64,000 nucleotides of DNA from Nannocystis sp. RBIL2 (GCF_026626745.1 NZ_JAPNJW010000001.1:62001-126000); one strand, 5' to 3'; numbered from the stretch's first letter, positions 37,100-46,113 are shown. Notes: generated by a model from the sequence alone, not told the origin. A program made the numbers and translations.

Positions 37100-38682
37100 C
37101 GCGCCTCCGCGGCCGTGCTCGCCAGCTCGGCGTCGATCGTCGAGCTCAGCTCGCCGTGCAAGAAGAACGACTTGATCGCCAGGTACGCCGCCAGCTCCGG
37201 CTCGCGCCTCGCCACCGCGCGCAGGTGCAGCAGCGTCGGGTGCAGCGCCGACAGCACCAGCACGCGTCCGCTCGCCAGCCAGCCCGTCGCCAGCAGGCCG
37301 ATGTCCTCGACCTTCGTGACCTCGCCGAAGCGGCCCTGAGTGATCGCCACGCGCTCCGCGATCGCCGACTCCGGGTAATCGAAGCGCCCCACGGTCACCT
37401 CGCGGACCTTCCAGCCGCGCGCCTTGAGCAGCGCCGCCATCGCCGCGCACAGCGGCGCCCACGACCGCGCCTCCTCGGGTTCCAGCGGCAGCGCAGTGCA
37501 CCACTGCGAGATCGGCGTCGCCCACGCTGCGGTCGCCGTATAGACCAGAGTGTCGATCGCGTCCCTCGCCTCGCACGCGATCACGAAGTGCTTGTCGGCC
37601 CGCATCGCCGCGACCAGCGGCGACATCGCCGTCGCGCACAGCACCGGGCGTGCCGTCGCTTGATCCCGCAGCGTCTTCATCGCCACCGGCGGCCCGCCGA
37701 TCGTCGGCAGCACCTTCATCGTCAGCCAGCGCGGCTGCGCGTAGCGGAAGTTGAACGGCGCCTCTGCGCAGCGGTACAGCAGCTCGCGCTCGTCTGCCGG
37801 CGCCGCCTCACCCGCCGCGATCCGCTCGAGCGCCGCGAACACCTGGTCCAGCAGCCGGCCGCGCGCCACCTCCTGCACGATCGTCATCGCCTTGGCGTAG
37901 TTCGCGTCGCGGATCACGTTGTCGCGGGTCAGGGTGTGCTCGAGGAAGCGCGAGTCGAGCTTGTACGCGATGTACGGCAGCGACGCGTCGCGCTCCTCGT
38001 GCAGCGTCAGGCCGCCGTGGTAGTAGCCGCGCAGCGCCTCGGCCTCGGGCACGATCGCCATCACCAGCGCCGTGCCCTCCTCCTCGTGCCGCACCTTGCA
38101 CAGCCCCTCGATGTCGAGCGGCCCGTTCACGCGCTCGCCGTCGAGGTGCAGCTCGATCTTCACGTGCTTGCACCAATACGCCAGAGTCTCGCGCGCCCGC
38201 TCGCGCGCAGTCTCGACCTCGGTCGCCGACGCCGCCTTGTACAGCCGCACCGTCGTGCCCTCGACCGGGTCGTGCAGGCGGATGCGCTCGAACGAGCGGT
38301 CGCGGCGGAACACCACCCGCCACCACTCGCCGGCTCGGCCGGTGTCGACGCAGACCACGTCCGGGTCGATCGCGAACACCGACACGAAGCCGATGCCGAA
38401 CCGACCGATCTTCGTGTAGTCGCCCTCCTTCGCCGACGAGAACAGGCGAGTGAGGCGCGTGTCGATGATCTCGCGGCTCATCCCCTCGCCCGCGTCCGCC
38501 ACCTCCACGATCATCGTCCCGCGCGCCGGGTCGTGGTCGATGCGCACGTCGATCTGCGGGCTGCCGGCGTCGATCGAGTTCTGCACCAGCTCGCGGAGGA
38601 ACGCCCACGGATCTGCGAACTGGTGGACGAGGCCCGCGAGCGCGTCGCCGATGTTCGTGATCTCCGGGGTCGCGGCCGCCAT
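37078..38682 (-). CDS. HSP90-like GHKL ATPase
   Basis: ATG at 38682 gives 534 residues. The N-terminal ATPase domain has all Bergerat-fold motifs: RELVQNSIDAG with Glu31, Asn35 and Asp38; DAGEGMS (Asp63, Gly65, Gly67); and IGRFGIGF (93-98). A long middle region follows (YWCKHVKIELHLDGERV, YHGGLTLHEERD, LTRDNVIRD), recalling the HSP90 middle domain. The C-terminal ~200 residues are not like HtpG and total length is shorter, so it is not the housekeeping chaperone. It is translationally coupled to the giant degenerate-GHKL partner, suggesting one complex. An upstream in-frame extension to 38781 is Arg-rich and not preferred. Confidence 0.88.
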   Translation of the reverse strand: MAAATPEITNIGDALAGLVHQFADPWAFLRELVQNSIDAGSPQIDVRIDHDPARGTMIVEVADAGEGMSREIIDTRLTRLFSSAKEGDYTKIGRFGIGFVSVFAIDPDVVCVDTGRAGEWWRVVFRRDRSFERIRLHDPVEGTTVRLYKAASATEVETARERARETLAYWCKHVKIELHLDGERVNGPLDIEGLCKVRHEEEGTALVMAIVPEAEALRGYYHGGLTLHEERDASLPYIAYKLDSRFLEHTLTRDNVIRDANYAKAMTIVQEVARGRLLDQVFAALERIAAGEAAPADERELLYRCAEAPFNFRYAQPRWLTMKVLPTIGGPPVAMKTLRDQATARPVLCATAMSPLVAAMRADKHFVIACEARDAIDTLVYTATAAWATPISQWCTALPLEPEEARSWAPLCAAMAALLKARGWKVREVTVGRFDYPESAIAERVAITQGRFGEVTKVEDIGLLATGWLASGRVLVLSALHPTLLHLRAVARREPELAAYLAIKSFFLHGELSSTIDAELASTAAEARWRRMDG

Positions 38683-38799
38683 CGACGCCGAGCACGGTAC
38701 CTCCCGGCGCGACCGGCCGGCAAGCACGCGAGGCCCGGCGCGCCTGCGAGCCGTCGCCCGGCGAGCCGGGCGGAAGCGCACCGCCCTCGTCGGGGCCGC

Positions 38800-40227
38800 T
38801 CAGCCGCAGCCGTCGCCGTCGGGGCAGCCGTTGTCCGGATCGCGCGGCAGCGTCTGATCGCAGCCCGCGATGTCCTCGAACGTGTTGCTGGCCGAAAAGT
38901 CAGGTCCGCCGCCGAGCCAGCCGCGGGCGATCCCGTGGTTGGCGCTGTGGGCGATCGTCGTGTTCTGGATGAACGCGCCCGCCGGCACGCCCTCGATGAA
39001 CAGGATGCTCGCCTCGTCGGCGTCGGTGCACGTGAAGCCGACGCAGCCGCACTCGCCGCCCGCGTACTCGATCCGCGCGTGCTCGAGCCGGTTGTGGGCC
39101 GCCGGCACGCTGCCGTACCACAAGCCCACCCAATCGCCGGGCGCAGGGCTCTCCGCCGCCGACGTGAACACGATCGGCTCCTCCGCCGTGCCCACCGCCA
39201 CCAGCGCCCCGGTCGCCGGATCCGTCTCGCTCGTCCAGTGCTCGATCTCCAGCCCGGTCCCCGGCAGGAACTCGATCTGCACCCCCGGCTCGATCGTCAG
39301 CGTCGTCAGCGGCTGCGCGGGCCCGCCGATGCTGAAGCGCGAGCCCGCGAACTCGCCGAAGTGGTACGGCACCCCGCGGTCGTGCATCGTCCCGTCCTCT
39401 TGCATGCCGCCGCTGCTGTTCGCGCCCTCCGCATCGAGGTGGATCTTGTCGATTTGGTTGCCCGTGTACTCGCCGTCGGGCAGCGAATCGAGGGTGTGCT
39501 CGCCGAGGCGCACCGGGTACGGGTTCTCCTCGTTGCCGCTGCCGGTCACCACCAGCTGCGTCGACTCCGGCAAGAAGCCTGACACCCACTGCGCCAGCAC
39601 CCCGGTGCCGACCGAGTCCTTCACGGTCACGTGATCGACGCGGGCCAGCTTCTTGGTCGGCGTCTCGCTGTTGCCGCGCAGCACCAGCGACGCGTTGTGC
39701 AGGAACCCGTCGGAGCCGCCGCCCTCGAGCGTCGCGTGGGCGAGCAGCAGCTGCGCCGGGTGGTAGGCGACCAGCGCGCTCCATGGCTCCTCGCCGTCGC
39801 GGACGAACCGGATCGGCCGCTCGGGCTCGCCCTCCGCCTTGAGCGTCGTCACCTCGGTCGAGCTCGTGTGGCCGAACACCAGCGCCGCCTCGGCCTGCAT
39901 CCGCACCTCCGCGCACGGCTCGATCGTCAGCGTCGCCCCGTCCGGGATCGACACGAAGCGCGTCACGATGTGCGGGCTCCCGTCGGCCTTCCACACCTCG
40001 TCCATCCCGAGCTCGCCGTCGTGCATCGTCGGCCCCGCGGTCGGCGCCGGACAGGCCGCCGGCGTGCCGGTGGTCGGCGCATCCGTGTCGGTGGCGGGCG
40101 CGGCCGTCGTCGTATCGGTGTCGGGCGAGTCGGTCGTCGCCTCTTCCGCGGGGCAAGCGCTCAATGTGCAGAGGGCCAGCGCCGCCGAGGTCGTCCAAAG
40201 TAGATTCTTCAAGTCGTTCTCCTTCAC
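38800..40227 (-). CDS. Lipoprotein with beta-helix-like repeats
   Basis: The 475-residue product starts MKENDLKNLLWTTSAAL and has lipobox LSAC (Cys25), then a Thr/Asp/Ala linker. The body has repeated 'TLTIEPG..I.F..G..L' patterns (ATLTIEPCAEVRM, TLTIEPGVQIEFLPG) and PIRFV/PIVFTS segments, which mark parallel beta-helix proteins of the myxobacterial surface. It ends CDQTLPRDPDNGCPDGDGCG. Function is unknown. It is 118 bp upstream of the HSP90-like gene on the same strand; whether they share a transcript is unclear. Confidence 0.75.
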   Translation of the reverse strand: MKENDLKNLLWTTSAALALCTLSACPAEEATTDSPDTDTTTAAPATDTDAPTTGTPAACPAPTAGPTMHDGELGMDEVWKADGSPHIVTRFVSIPDGATLTIEPCAEVRMQAEAALVFGHTSSTEVTTLKAEGEPERPIRFVRDGEEPWSALVAYHPAQLLLAHATLEGGGSDGFLHNASLVLRGNSETPTKKLARVDHVTVKDSVGTGVLAQWVSGFLPESTQLVVTGSGNEENPYPVRLGEHTLDSLPDGEYTGNQIDKIHLDAEGANSSGGMQEDGTMHDRGVPYHFGEFAGSRFSIGGPAQPLTTLTIEPGVQIEFLPGTGLEIEHWTSETDPATGALVAVGTAEEPIVFTSAAESPAPGDWVGLWYGSVPAAHNRLEHARIEYAGGECGCVGFTCTDADEASILFIEGVPAGAFIQNTTIAHSANHGIARGWLGGGPDFSASNTFEDIAGCDQTLPRDPDNGCPDGDGCG

Positions 40228-40247
40228 AAGCTACGGGCCCTTGTAGC

Positions 40248-40264
40248 CGAGCGGGTCCCGCTCG
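40248..40264. promoter_or_regulatory. 17-bp palindrome upstream of the beta-helix lipoprotein
   Basis: CGAGCGGG-T-CCCGCTCG is a perfect inverted repeat with a single-base centre. It ends 21 bp before the lipoprotein ATG at 40227, the position of an operator or a 5'-UTR stem. High GC makes chance occurrence less remote. Confidence 0.4.
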
Positions 40265-40267
40265 CGG

Positions 40268-40583
40268 ATCACCGGCGTCGTTCACTGCCCTTGCGACAAG
40301 CTCACGCGCGTGCGCATCGGCCGGCGACGTCTTCACCCACGACGGCCTGCTCGGCGCCAGCTTCGCGTGGTCCGACAAATGCGGCAGCGCGCGCACCATC
40401 ACCCTGTGGCGCGACGACGCCGCGCGCATGAAGTTCGTGTTCGGCACCGTCCACAGCAACGCGATCAAGAACGGCCTCAAGCACACCAGGGGGTGGGAGA
40501 CCACCCATTGGAGCGAGACCGCCTCCGACCAGCCGCCGACCTGGGACGACGTGCGGCGGCGCCTGAGCGACGTCCGCCAGTGA
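40268..40583 (+). pseudogene. Frameshifted 3' fragment of an unidentified gene
   Basis: From about 40327 to the stop at 40583 the plus strand has strong coding-type codon use and reads DVFTHDGLLGASFAWSDKCG..., ending WDDVRRRLSDVRQ. No start codon lies at a sensible place, because upstream is the 5' region of the minus-strand lipoprotein. In another frame, 40268-40320 also looks coding (ITGVVHCPCDKLTRVRIG), implying a frameshift plus loss of the 5' part. Family unknown. Confidence 0.5.
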
Positions 40584-40601
40584 CGTCAATGACCTCGAGG
40601 A

Positions 40602-40671
40602 CATGCCCTATCCGGCATGCCCTCGAGGACATTGCACTTTGGACAGGACCTTTCGGACATGCAGCTACGGC
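40602..40671. repeat. Five-unit phased CATG repeat array in a convergent gap
   Basis: Cores at 40602 (CATG), 40616 (CATG), 40630 (CATT), 40644 (CAGG) and 40658 (CATG), each exactly 14 bp apart. The last unit runs into the 3' end of the S53 peptidase gene. Confidence 0.92.
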
Positions 40672-42458
40672 AGCGCCAGCGCCAGCATGGCGATGTCGGG
40701 GGCGCCGAGCCCGGTCGGATAGTCCCAGCCGGGCCCGGCGTGATAGTGCTCGGTCTGGCCGTACTTGATGTCGCGGAAGGTCGAGCGGGTCGGCTTGTGG
40801 CCGTAGAGGATGGGGTTCAGAAAGCCCACGCGCGGCAGCCCCAGGCTGCGGCGGTAGCCGTTCACCACCGCCAGCATCCCGGCGAACGCCGGCGCGGCGA
40901 ACGACGTGCCGCCGAAGTACTCCCACTTCGACCAGCGGCGCATCCACATCGGGTACTCGGTCGACGAGCTCAGCGCCAGGTCGGCCATCGCCCGCCGGTC
41001 GGCCGTGACGTCGGCGTCCTGCCAGTACGGGCGGGCGAACGTCTTGGCCAGCCCCGAGCCCGACATCACCCACGCCCACTCCTTCTCGATCACCCCCTCC
41101 TGCGAGGCGACGAGCTGCGTCCCACCGACGCACGTCACGTACGGGCTCGAGCACGGCGTGTCGGGCATCCCGGAGTCGCCGCTGGCCGAGACCAGCGTCA
41201 TCCCGAGCGCCGCGCCCATCAGCGCCGACTCGTCGTACTGGTGGCGCAGCGGCTTGGGCTCCGAGTCCTCGCGGTGGGCGAACGAGAACGTCAACACGTC
41301 GACCTCGTTGGCCGTGATCGCGTGGTTCCAGGTGAACAGCAGCGACGTGTTGCGCGCGTCGGGGCCCTCGTAGACCACCGCCTTGGCGCCCGGCGCCATC
41401 GCAGTCGCCCACTGCACGTCGAGCGCGGTCTCGGTCACCCGCTCGAACACCGGCTCCATCACCGCCACCCGCTTCGGCAGCGCGCGCTCGACCCCGAACG
41501 ACTTCCAGAAGATCTGCAGGTCGATCGCGTGATACGTGCCGGCCGCGACCACCCCGACCGACGAGCCGCCCCCGTCGAACCCGGCGTCGAACAGCGGGTG
41601 CAGGTGATACGCCCCGTAGAACGCCCGCGGCCCGTACGCCTCCGGCCCCGGCGGGTCGGCCACGATCTTGCCCACCTCCGGCGTCAGCTCGCCCTTCTCG
41701 GTCGGCAGGTCCGCGCTCGCCAGCCCGTTGGTGCGCTCGGCCACGAACTTCGGCAGCGTGAACCGGTCGAGCGTGCAATAGACCGGGAACGGCGGGTCCT
41801 CCCACAGCGGGTTTTTGCGCATGCAAATGTGCAGCTCGGTCTGGAACGTCGCGTTGAAGTCGGCCACCGTGCCGGAGAACTGGACCAGCAATCGATTCTT
41901 GGCCTCGAAGTCGATCGTGAACCCGCGCGAGCGCAGCCAGTTCTCGATCAGCGCGACCACGGTCGGGTCCGGCGCGTGGTCGGCCATCCACGCGTCCACC
42001 GTCATGTAGCGGCGGAACAGCGGGCTGCCGGGCGCGTACATCAGCGCCACGCGGTCCTCGAGCAGCTTGCGCTGGCGGGTCGGGAAGCCGATCAGGGCCC
42101 GGAAGCCCGCATCAGGCGGAGCCGGCCCCTGGTCGTCGTAGACCCCCGGCAACGGGCTCGGCAGGCCGTCGGGCTTCTCGGTCGGCACCGTCTCGCTCGG
42201 GGGCAGGCACGACGGATCGTCGCCGCACGGGCCGACCGGGTCGTCGGGGCCCGTCGTCACCCACCCGCTCGAGCCTGACCAGCCGACCATCGTCTCGAGC
42301 CCGTCGTCGACCGATCCGGTGCCGCTGCCGAACGACTCCGTCGCGGTGCCGACGGCCTCCGGTTCGCCGCACCCGGCGAGCAGCGCCAGCGCGACCGACG
42401 GCGACGCGACCGCGACATTGACGAGACGGCCCACCGCATGACCCGCGCGAATCATCAT
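40665..42458 (-). CDS. S53-family serine-carboxyl peptidase (sedolisin-like) lipoprotein
   Basis: ATG at 42458 gives 597 residues with signal MMIRAGHAVGRL...LLAGC (Cys30) and a Ser/Gly-rich linker. Residues ~120-290 match the activation (pro-) domain (RALIGFPTRQRKLLEDRVALM, SPLFRRYMTVDAW). The catalytic domain has ETALDVQWA (the Glu/Asp pair), a SASGDSGMPDTP block and the nucleophile motif GGTSFAAPAFAG near the end. Sedolisins are acid-active endopeptidases; a lipid anchor implies cell-surface proteolysis, plausible for a predator. The family's C-terminal calcium site (FRDIKYG, AGPGWDYPTGLG) is present. Confidence 0.92.
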   Translation of the reverse strand: MMIRAGHAVGRLVNVAVASPSVALALLAGCGEPEAVGTATESFGSGTGSVDDGLETMVGWSGSSGWVTTGPDDPVGPCGDDPSCLPPSETVPTEKPDGLPSPLPGVYDDQGPAPPDAGFRALIGFPTRQRKLLEDRVALMYAPGSPLFRRYMTVDAWMADHAPDPTVVALIENWLRSRGFTIDFEAKNRLLVQFSGTVADFNATFQTELHICMRKNPLWEDPPFPVYCTLDRFTLPKFVAERTNGLASADLPTEKGELTPEVGKIVADPPGPEAYGPRAFYGAYHLHPLFDAGFDGGGSSVGVVAAGTYHAIDLQIFWKSFGVERALPKRVAVMEPVFERVTETALDVQWATAMAPGAKAVVYEGPDARNTSLLFTWNHAITANEVDVLTFSFAHREDSEPKPLRHQYDESALMGAALGMTLVSASGDSGMPDTPCSSPYVTCVGGTQLVASQEGVIEKEWAWVMSGSGLAKTFARPYWQDADVTADRRAMADLALSSSTEYPMWMRRWSKWEYFGGTSFAAPAFAGMLAVVNGYRRSLGLPRVGFLNPILYGHKPTRSTFRDIKYGQTEHYHAGPGWDYPTGLGAPDIAMLALALP

Positions 42459-42647
42459 ACATCGCCCCCTGTGCCGGGAGTCGCGTCCGGTGAAATCCGG
42501 GCGTGGCGGCACGGCTTGACCGTGTTCCAGCTTCACCGGCCCGCAAGCAGTCTCAGGCGATTTGCCGCGAGCGCTCGCGCCGGGCCGCGAATCATCACAC
42601 CGCCCGCGGGCGAGCGGCCGGCGATGAGCCGCGCCCGCGGTCGCCGC

Positions 42648-43115
42648 TCACGAGCGGCCAGCCATGTACGCCTCGAGCTGGCGCCGCGCCTGGCGTTGCA
42701 GCGAGCGCTCGAAGAAGCCGGTCCACCCGAGCACGAGCCCCGGCAGGCCCACCGCCTGCCGCGCCCACGCCCACAGCGGGAAGTCGTCGTCGTGGCGCAC
42801 GATCTTGCCGTCGCGGAACTCGAACCGCGCCTCGACCACGTTGTGGACCTTCCGCCCGGTGCTGAACGTGTACCACGCCTCCCAGTGGGCCGAGCCGCGC
42901 TGGTCGTCGGCCGTCACGTCGCGGAACTCGATCTTCAGGTCCTTGCCGCGCTCGCACAGCATCCGCCACATGTCGCCGGCCTCGCGCCCGCGCAGGCCCG
43001 GGAACGCGTGGTCGCTGAACTCCACGTCGTCGGCGTAGCAGGCCGCCATGCCGGCCGCGTCACGGGCGGCGAAGGAAGTGTAGAAGCGCTGGATGGTCTC
43101 GGCGTTGGGGTGCAT
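42648..43115 (-). CDS. NTF2-like/SnoaL-type protein
   Basis: ATG at 43115 gives 155 residues of the NTF2-like cone fold: ETIQRFYTSFAARDAAGMAA, then CYADDVEFSDHAFP, FRDVTADDQRGSAHWEAWYT and VVEARFEFRDGKIVRHDDDF. This superfamily includes polyketide cyclases, dehydratases and ligand-binding proteins; substrate unknown. The final ~30 residues (LGWTGFFERSLQRQARRQL) form a helix seen in nuclear-transport-factor-2-family proteins. The upstream in-frame Arg-rich extension to 43187 is rejected as the start. Confidence 0.82.
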   Translation of the reverse strand: MHPNAETIQRFYTSFAARDAAGMAACYADDVEFSDHAFPGLRGREAGDMWRMLCERGKDLKIEFRDVTADDQRGSAHWEAWYTFSTGRKVHNVVEARFEFRDGKIVRHDDDFPLWAWARQAVGLPGLVLGWTGFFERSLQRQARRQLEAYMAGRS

Positions 43116-43261
43116 GCGCGCGGCGAGTCTACAGCAGCGCCGGCAGCCGCAGCGCCCGGGGGAGTCCTCGCCCGCGCGTCCGGGCAATTTCGCCCGTCGG
43201 CAGCATGCGCGCGAACCTCGGGCTTGATCGCCGCATTCGCCCGGGCCTACCTTCCTCGGAC

Positions 43262-44857
43262 GTGAGCGAGGAGAACCCCTTCGTCGCGGCCGGCGACGAC
43301 GACGCGCTGCGGCTGCCCGACAGCGCCGACCTGCTCAAGCACCTGCGCTTCTCGCCGCGCGACGGCCGGATCACTCTCGGCGACGAGCGCATGGTCCTGG
43401 TCCACGTCAGCGCCCTCGCGGCCCTGCGGCGCGAGCTCATCGCCGCTCTCGGCGTCGCGCGGGCGCGGGCCGTGTTCACGCGCATGGGCTACGTCTCCGG
43501 CCAACGCGACGGCGAGCACGCCCGCCGGGTCCGCGGCACCGCCAGCTACTACGACCTGTTCGCCGCCGGCCCGCAGCTGCACGCGCTCGAGGGCATGGTC
43601 GCGGTGCGCCCGCTCGAGGTGCAATTCGACATCGAGCGCGGCCACTACCGCGGCGAGTTCGCCTGGCGCAGCTCCGCCGAGGTCGAGGCCCACCTGGGCA
43701 GCGAGGGCCGCGCGGCCGAGCCGGTGTGCTGGACCCTGATCGGCTACGCCAGCGGCTTCACCACCGTCTTCATGGGTCGGCCGATCGTCTACCGCGAGGT
43801 CGCCTGTCGCGCCTGCGGGGCGCGTCACTGCCGGATCGTCGGCCGCCCGCTCGGCGACGACCCGCCCCCGCCCGAGTTCGAGTTCCTCGCCACCGAGCCC
43901 CTCGCCACCCGGAGCGCGGGCGAAGCCGCCACGCCGCCCGCGCGCCCCGAGGGCCCCGTCATCGGCTGCGCCACCGGTCTGCGCGCCGCCTGGGCCCTGA
44001 TCGAGCGGGTCGCCGGCGCCGAGCTGCCGGTCCTCCTCGAGGGCGAGCCCGGCGTCGGCAAGCGCCACCTCGCCCGCGCAGTGCACGACCGCAGCCGCCG
44101 CGCCGCCGGCCCCTTCGTGGTCGTCCGCGCCGGCGCCCTCGATCGCAGCGGCCTCGCCGACGCGCTCGCGCGGGCCCGCGGCGGCAGCCTCCTCGTCGCC
44201 GACCTCGATCGCCTCGCACCTGACCTTCAGGACAGCCTGCTCCACGCCCTCGACACAGGCGATCACGACCTGCGCTGGCTGGCGAGCACGCGGGTCGACC
44301 TGCGGCGCGGCGGCCTCGTGCGCGACGAGCTGGTCCAGCGCCTCGGCGCCTTCCCGGTCTGGCTGCCGCCGCTGCGCGAGCGGCGAGAGGACATCCCGCT
44401 GCTGCTCGGCCGCTTCCTCGACCAGCAGGCGCGCGCGCTCGGGCGGCGCCTGGGCGGCGTCACCGAGGCGGCCAACAACGCCCTCCTCGACCACGACTAC
44501 CCCGGCAACGTGCGCGAGCTGTGGGGTCGGGTCGCCCGCGCCGCGGTGCTCGTCGGCGACGACGAGCCGATCGATCGCGGCCACCTCTTCGGCGGCGACG
44601 AGGCTCCGCCCGCGCGCCTCGAGCTCGCGCCCGCCGGCGTGCTGCAGCCGATCCGTCCCGCCGGCGATCCGGCCGCCCCGGGCGTCGACGATCTCATCGA
44701 CGCCCTGCTCGATCGGCGCGCCGGCATCGAGGCCCTCGAGCAGGCCCTGATCCGCGGCGCAGTCGAGCGCGCCGGGGGCAACCTCGCCGCGGCCGCGCGC
44801 CTGCTCGGGCTCACTCGCCCGCAGCTCGCCTATCGCTTCCGCAAGACCGACGGCTGA
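43262..44857 (+). CDS. XylR/V4R-type transcriptional regulator with GAFTGA-less AAA domain
   Basis: GTG at 43262 (alternative ATG at 43205) gives 531 residues. Residues ~15-200 are an XylR_N plus V4R sensor (LLKHLRFSPRDGRITLGDERM, then CRACGARHCRIVG). An AAA+ domain follows: Walker A GEPGVGKRHLAR at ~261, Walker-B-like SLLVADLDRL, sensor segment LRWLASTR, and YPGNVREL. The C-terminal Fis-type helix-turn-helix is GNLAAAARLLGLTRPQLAYR. The region that should hold the sigma-54 contact GAFTGA is cut down to AGALDRSGLADALARARGG, and the Walker B Glu is missing. It may therefore not activate sigma-54 polymerase in the standard way. Confidence 0.85.
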   Translation: MSEENPFVAAGDDDALRLPDSADLLKHLRFSPRDGRITLGDERMVLVHVSALAALRRELIAALGVARARAVFTRMGYVSGQRDGEHARRVRGTASYYDLFAAGPQLHALEGMVAVRPLEVQFDIERGHYRGEFAWRSSAEVEAHLGSEGRAAEPVCWTLIGYASGFTTVFMGRPIVYREVACRACGARHCRIVGRPLGDDPPPPEFEFLATEPLATRSAGEAATPPARPEGPVIGCATGLRAAWALIERVAGAELPVLLEGEPGVGKRHLARAVHDRSRRAAGPFVVVRAGALDRSGLADALARARGGSLLVADLDRLAPDLQDSLLHALDTGDHDLRWLASTRVDLRRGGLVRDELVQRLGAFPVWLPPLRERREDIPLLLGRFLDQQARALGRRLGGVTEAANNALLDHDYPGNVRELWGRVARAAVLVGDDEPIDRGHLFGGDEAPPARLELAPAGVLQPIRPAGDPAAPGVDDLIDALLDRRAGIEALEQALIRGAVERAGGNLAAAARLLGLTRPQLAYRFRKTDG

Positions 44858-44866
44858 GCCGCGGCC

Positions 44867-45172
44867 TCACGCGATCTGGCTGTAGCGCACGATCTGCGGC
44901 GGCACTGCCAGCAGCGGCGCCAGCTTGCCCAGGACCGCCCCGACGTGCGGGCTCGTCATGTGCGCGTCGACCGACGCCAGCCCGTCCCAGTGCTCGACGG
45001 TGATGAGCTGGTGCGGGTTCGACGATTGCTGGTGGACGTCGAAGCGGAGGTTGCCGGGCTGCGCGCGGCTGGTGCGCGCCAGCTCGCCGAGCAGCGCCGC
45101 CAGCTCGGCGACGTGGTCGGGGTGGGCCTGGAGGGTGGCGACGACGTGGACGTGATCGTTGGCAGTGCTCAT
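44867..45172 (-). CDS. Antibiotic-biosynthesis-monooxygenase-type (YgiN-like) protein
   Basis: This 101-residue dimeric alpha-beta barrel family member starts MSTANDHVHVVATLQAHPDH and has the typical PGNLRFDVHQQSSNPHQLIT and VEHWDGLASVDAHMTSPHV segments. Relatives oxidise quinols or aromatic polyketides, or degrade haem; the substrate here is unknown. It is convergent with the XylR-type regulator with only 9 bp between stops. Confidence 0.85.
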   Translation of the reverse strand: MSTANDHVHVVATLQAHPDHVAELAALLGELARTSRAQPGNLRFDVHQQSSNPHQLITVEHWDGLASVDAHMTSPHVGAVLGKLAPLLAVPPQIVRYSQIA

Positions 45173-45358
45173 GGCGCGAGGCTGGCTGCGCGCAGACCCG
45201 CTGTCACTTGCGCATATCGTCGATCGCCGCGGCCGCGCCGGCCCCTCGATCTCACCGAATCATGCACCCCGCGCATTCGCGCGCCGTCGTCCGTCGCGCG
45301 TCGCCGCGTTCGGGAATCGTGCGCCGCCGGCCGCGCGCGCGAGGTCTTCGCCGGCCCC

Positions 45359-45841
45359 TCAATGCAGCAGCTTGATCTCGGTCACGATTCCGCCCTCGAC
45401 CGCGACCTCCCATTCGTTGAACGTCCCGTCGCAGGTGCTCGTGGCCTGCACGTAGCGGCCGGTCTTCGGCCCGCTCGTGCAGCGGATGAAGGTGTGGAAC
45501 GCCACCTCGCGCTCGCCGGCGCTCCGGCGCTGCGTGTCGGCGGGCGGGCCCCACGCCATGAACGCCGCGAACTCCTGCGACCCGGCCTTGAGCTCGCCGC
45601 GCTTGGCCGCCGTGCGCTCGGCCTCGGGGAGCGCCTGCCACCTGTCCCAAAGACCCTTTTTTTGAAGGAAGGCTTGGCGCTGCGCCTTCGGCACCTTCAG
45701 GTATTCGGCGCGGTCCTTCTCGCCGTCGAGGTTCTGGTAGAAGCGCCGGTCCAGGCCGCGGAGACGCTCGGGCGACGAGGCGCAAGCCAGGGCGCCGCAC
45801 ACGAGCGTGCCCATGAGTGTACGAAAGATCGGGTGTGACAT
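45359..45841 (-). CDS. Small lipoprotein of unknown function
   Basis: ATG at 45841 gives 160 residues with signal MSHPIFRTLMGTLVCG and lipobox ALAC (Cys20). The mature part is charged and helical at first (RLRGLDRRFYQNLDGEKDRAEYL, QAFLQKKGLWDRWQALPEAER). It then turns beta-rich (REVAFHTFIRCTSGPKTGRYVQ, FNEWEVAVEGGIVTEIKLL). The latter resembles short proteins of Myxococcota with a 'GWP(A/G)..T..' motif (here AWGPPADT), but no function is established. A repeat-like CCTG 45641/CCTT 45655 pair lies in the gene. The 272-bp gap upstream shows nothing certain. Confidence 0.65.
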   Translation of the reverse strand: MSHPIFRTLMGTLVCGALACASSPERLRGLDRRFYQNLDGEKDRAEYLKVPKAQRQAFLQKKGLWDRWQALPEAERTAAKRGELKAGSQEFAAFMAWGPPADTQRRSAGEREVAFHTFIRCTSGPKTGRYVQATSTCDGTFNEWEVAVEGGIVTEIKLLH

Positions 45842-46113
45842 CGGTACCTGCGGTTGGCGACGACCGGCGTCCGCGCGCGGTTCGTCGAGCGTGACGCGTC
45901 GACGGACACGACCGGGCCTCGCTTCTCGCCCGCGCGTCAACCGGCGGTAAACGGCGAGCCCACCTGCGTTCACAAACCAGTGACATCGCGGCCCCGCGTT
46001 CGTCGCGCCTCGGATGCGGCCCGAGGACCGTCGTCGCTCGCGGACAAGCGCAGAAACAGCCCGGGGGTCCGCCGGTTGATCGGCCCAGGGTCCTGTGATG
46101 ATCTTCGCCGGCG

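Noticed and set aside
37078..38682. HSP90-like protein as housekeeping HtpG
   Set aside because: It is shorter, its C-terminal region does not resemble the HSP90 dimerisation domain, and its coupling to the giant partner is unlike htpG loci.
42566..42579. CGCGAGCGCTCGCG palindrome upstream of the S53 peptidase
   Set aside because: Only G/C-rich 14-mer symmetry in a GC-rich gap, with no second copy or spacing logic; chance cannot be excluded.
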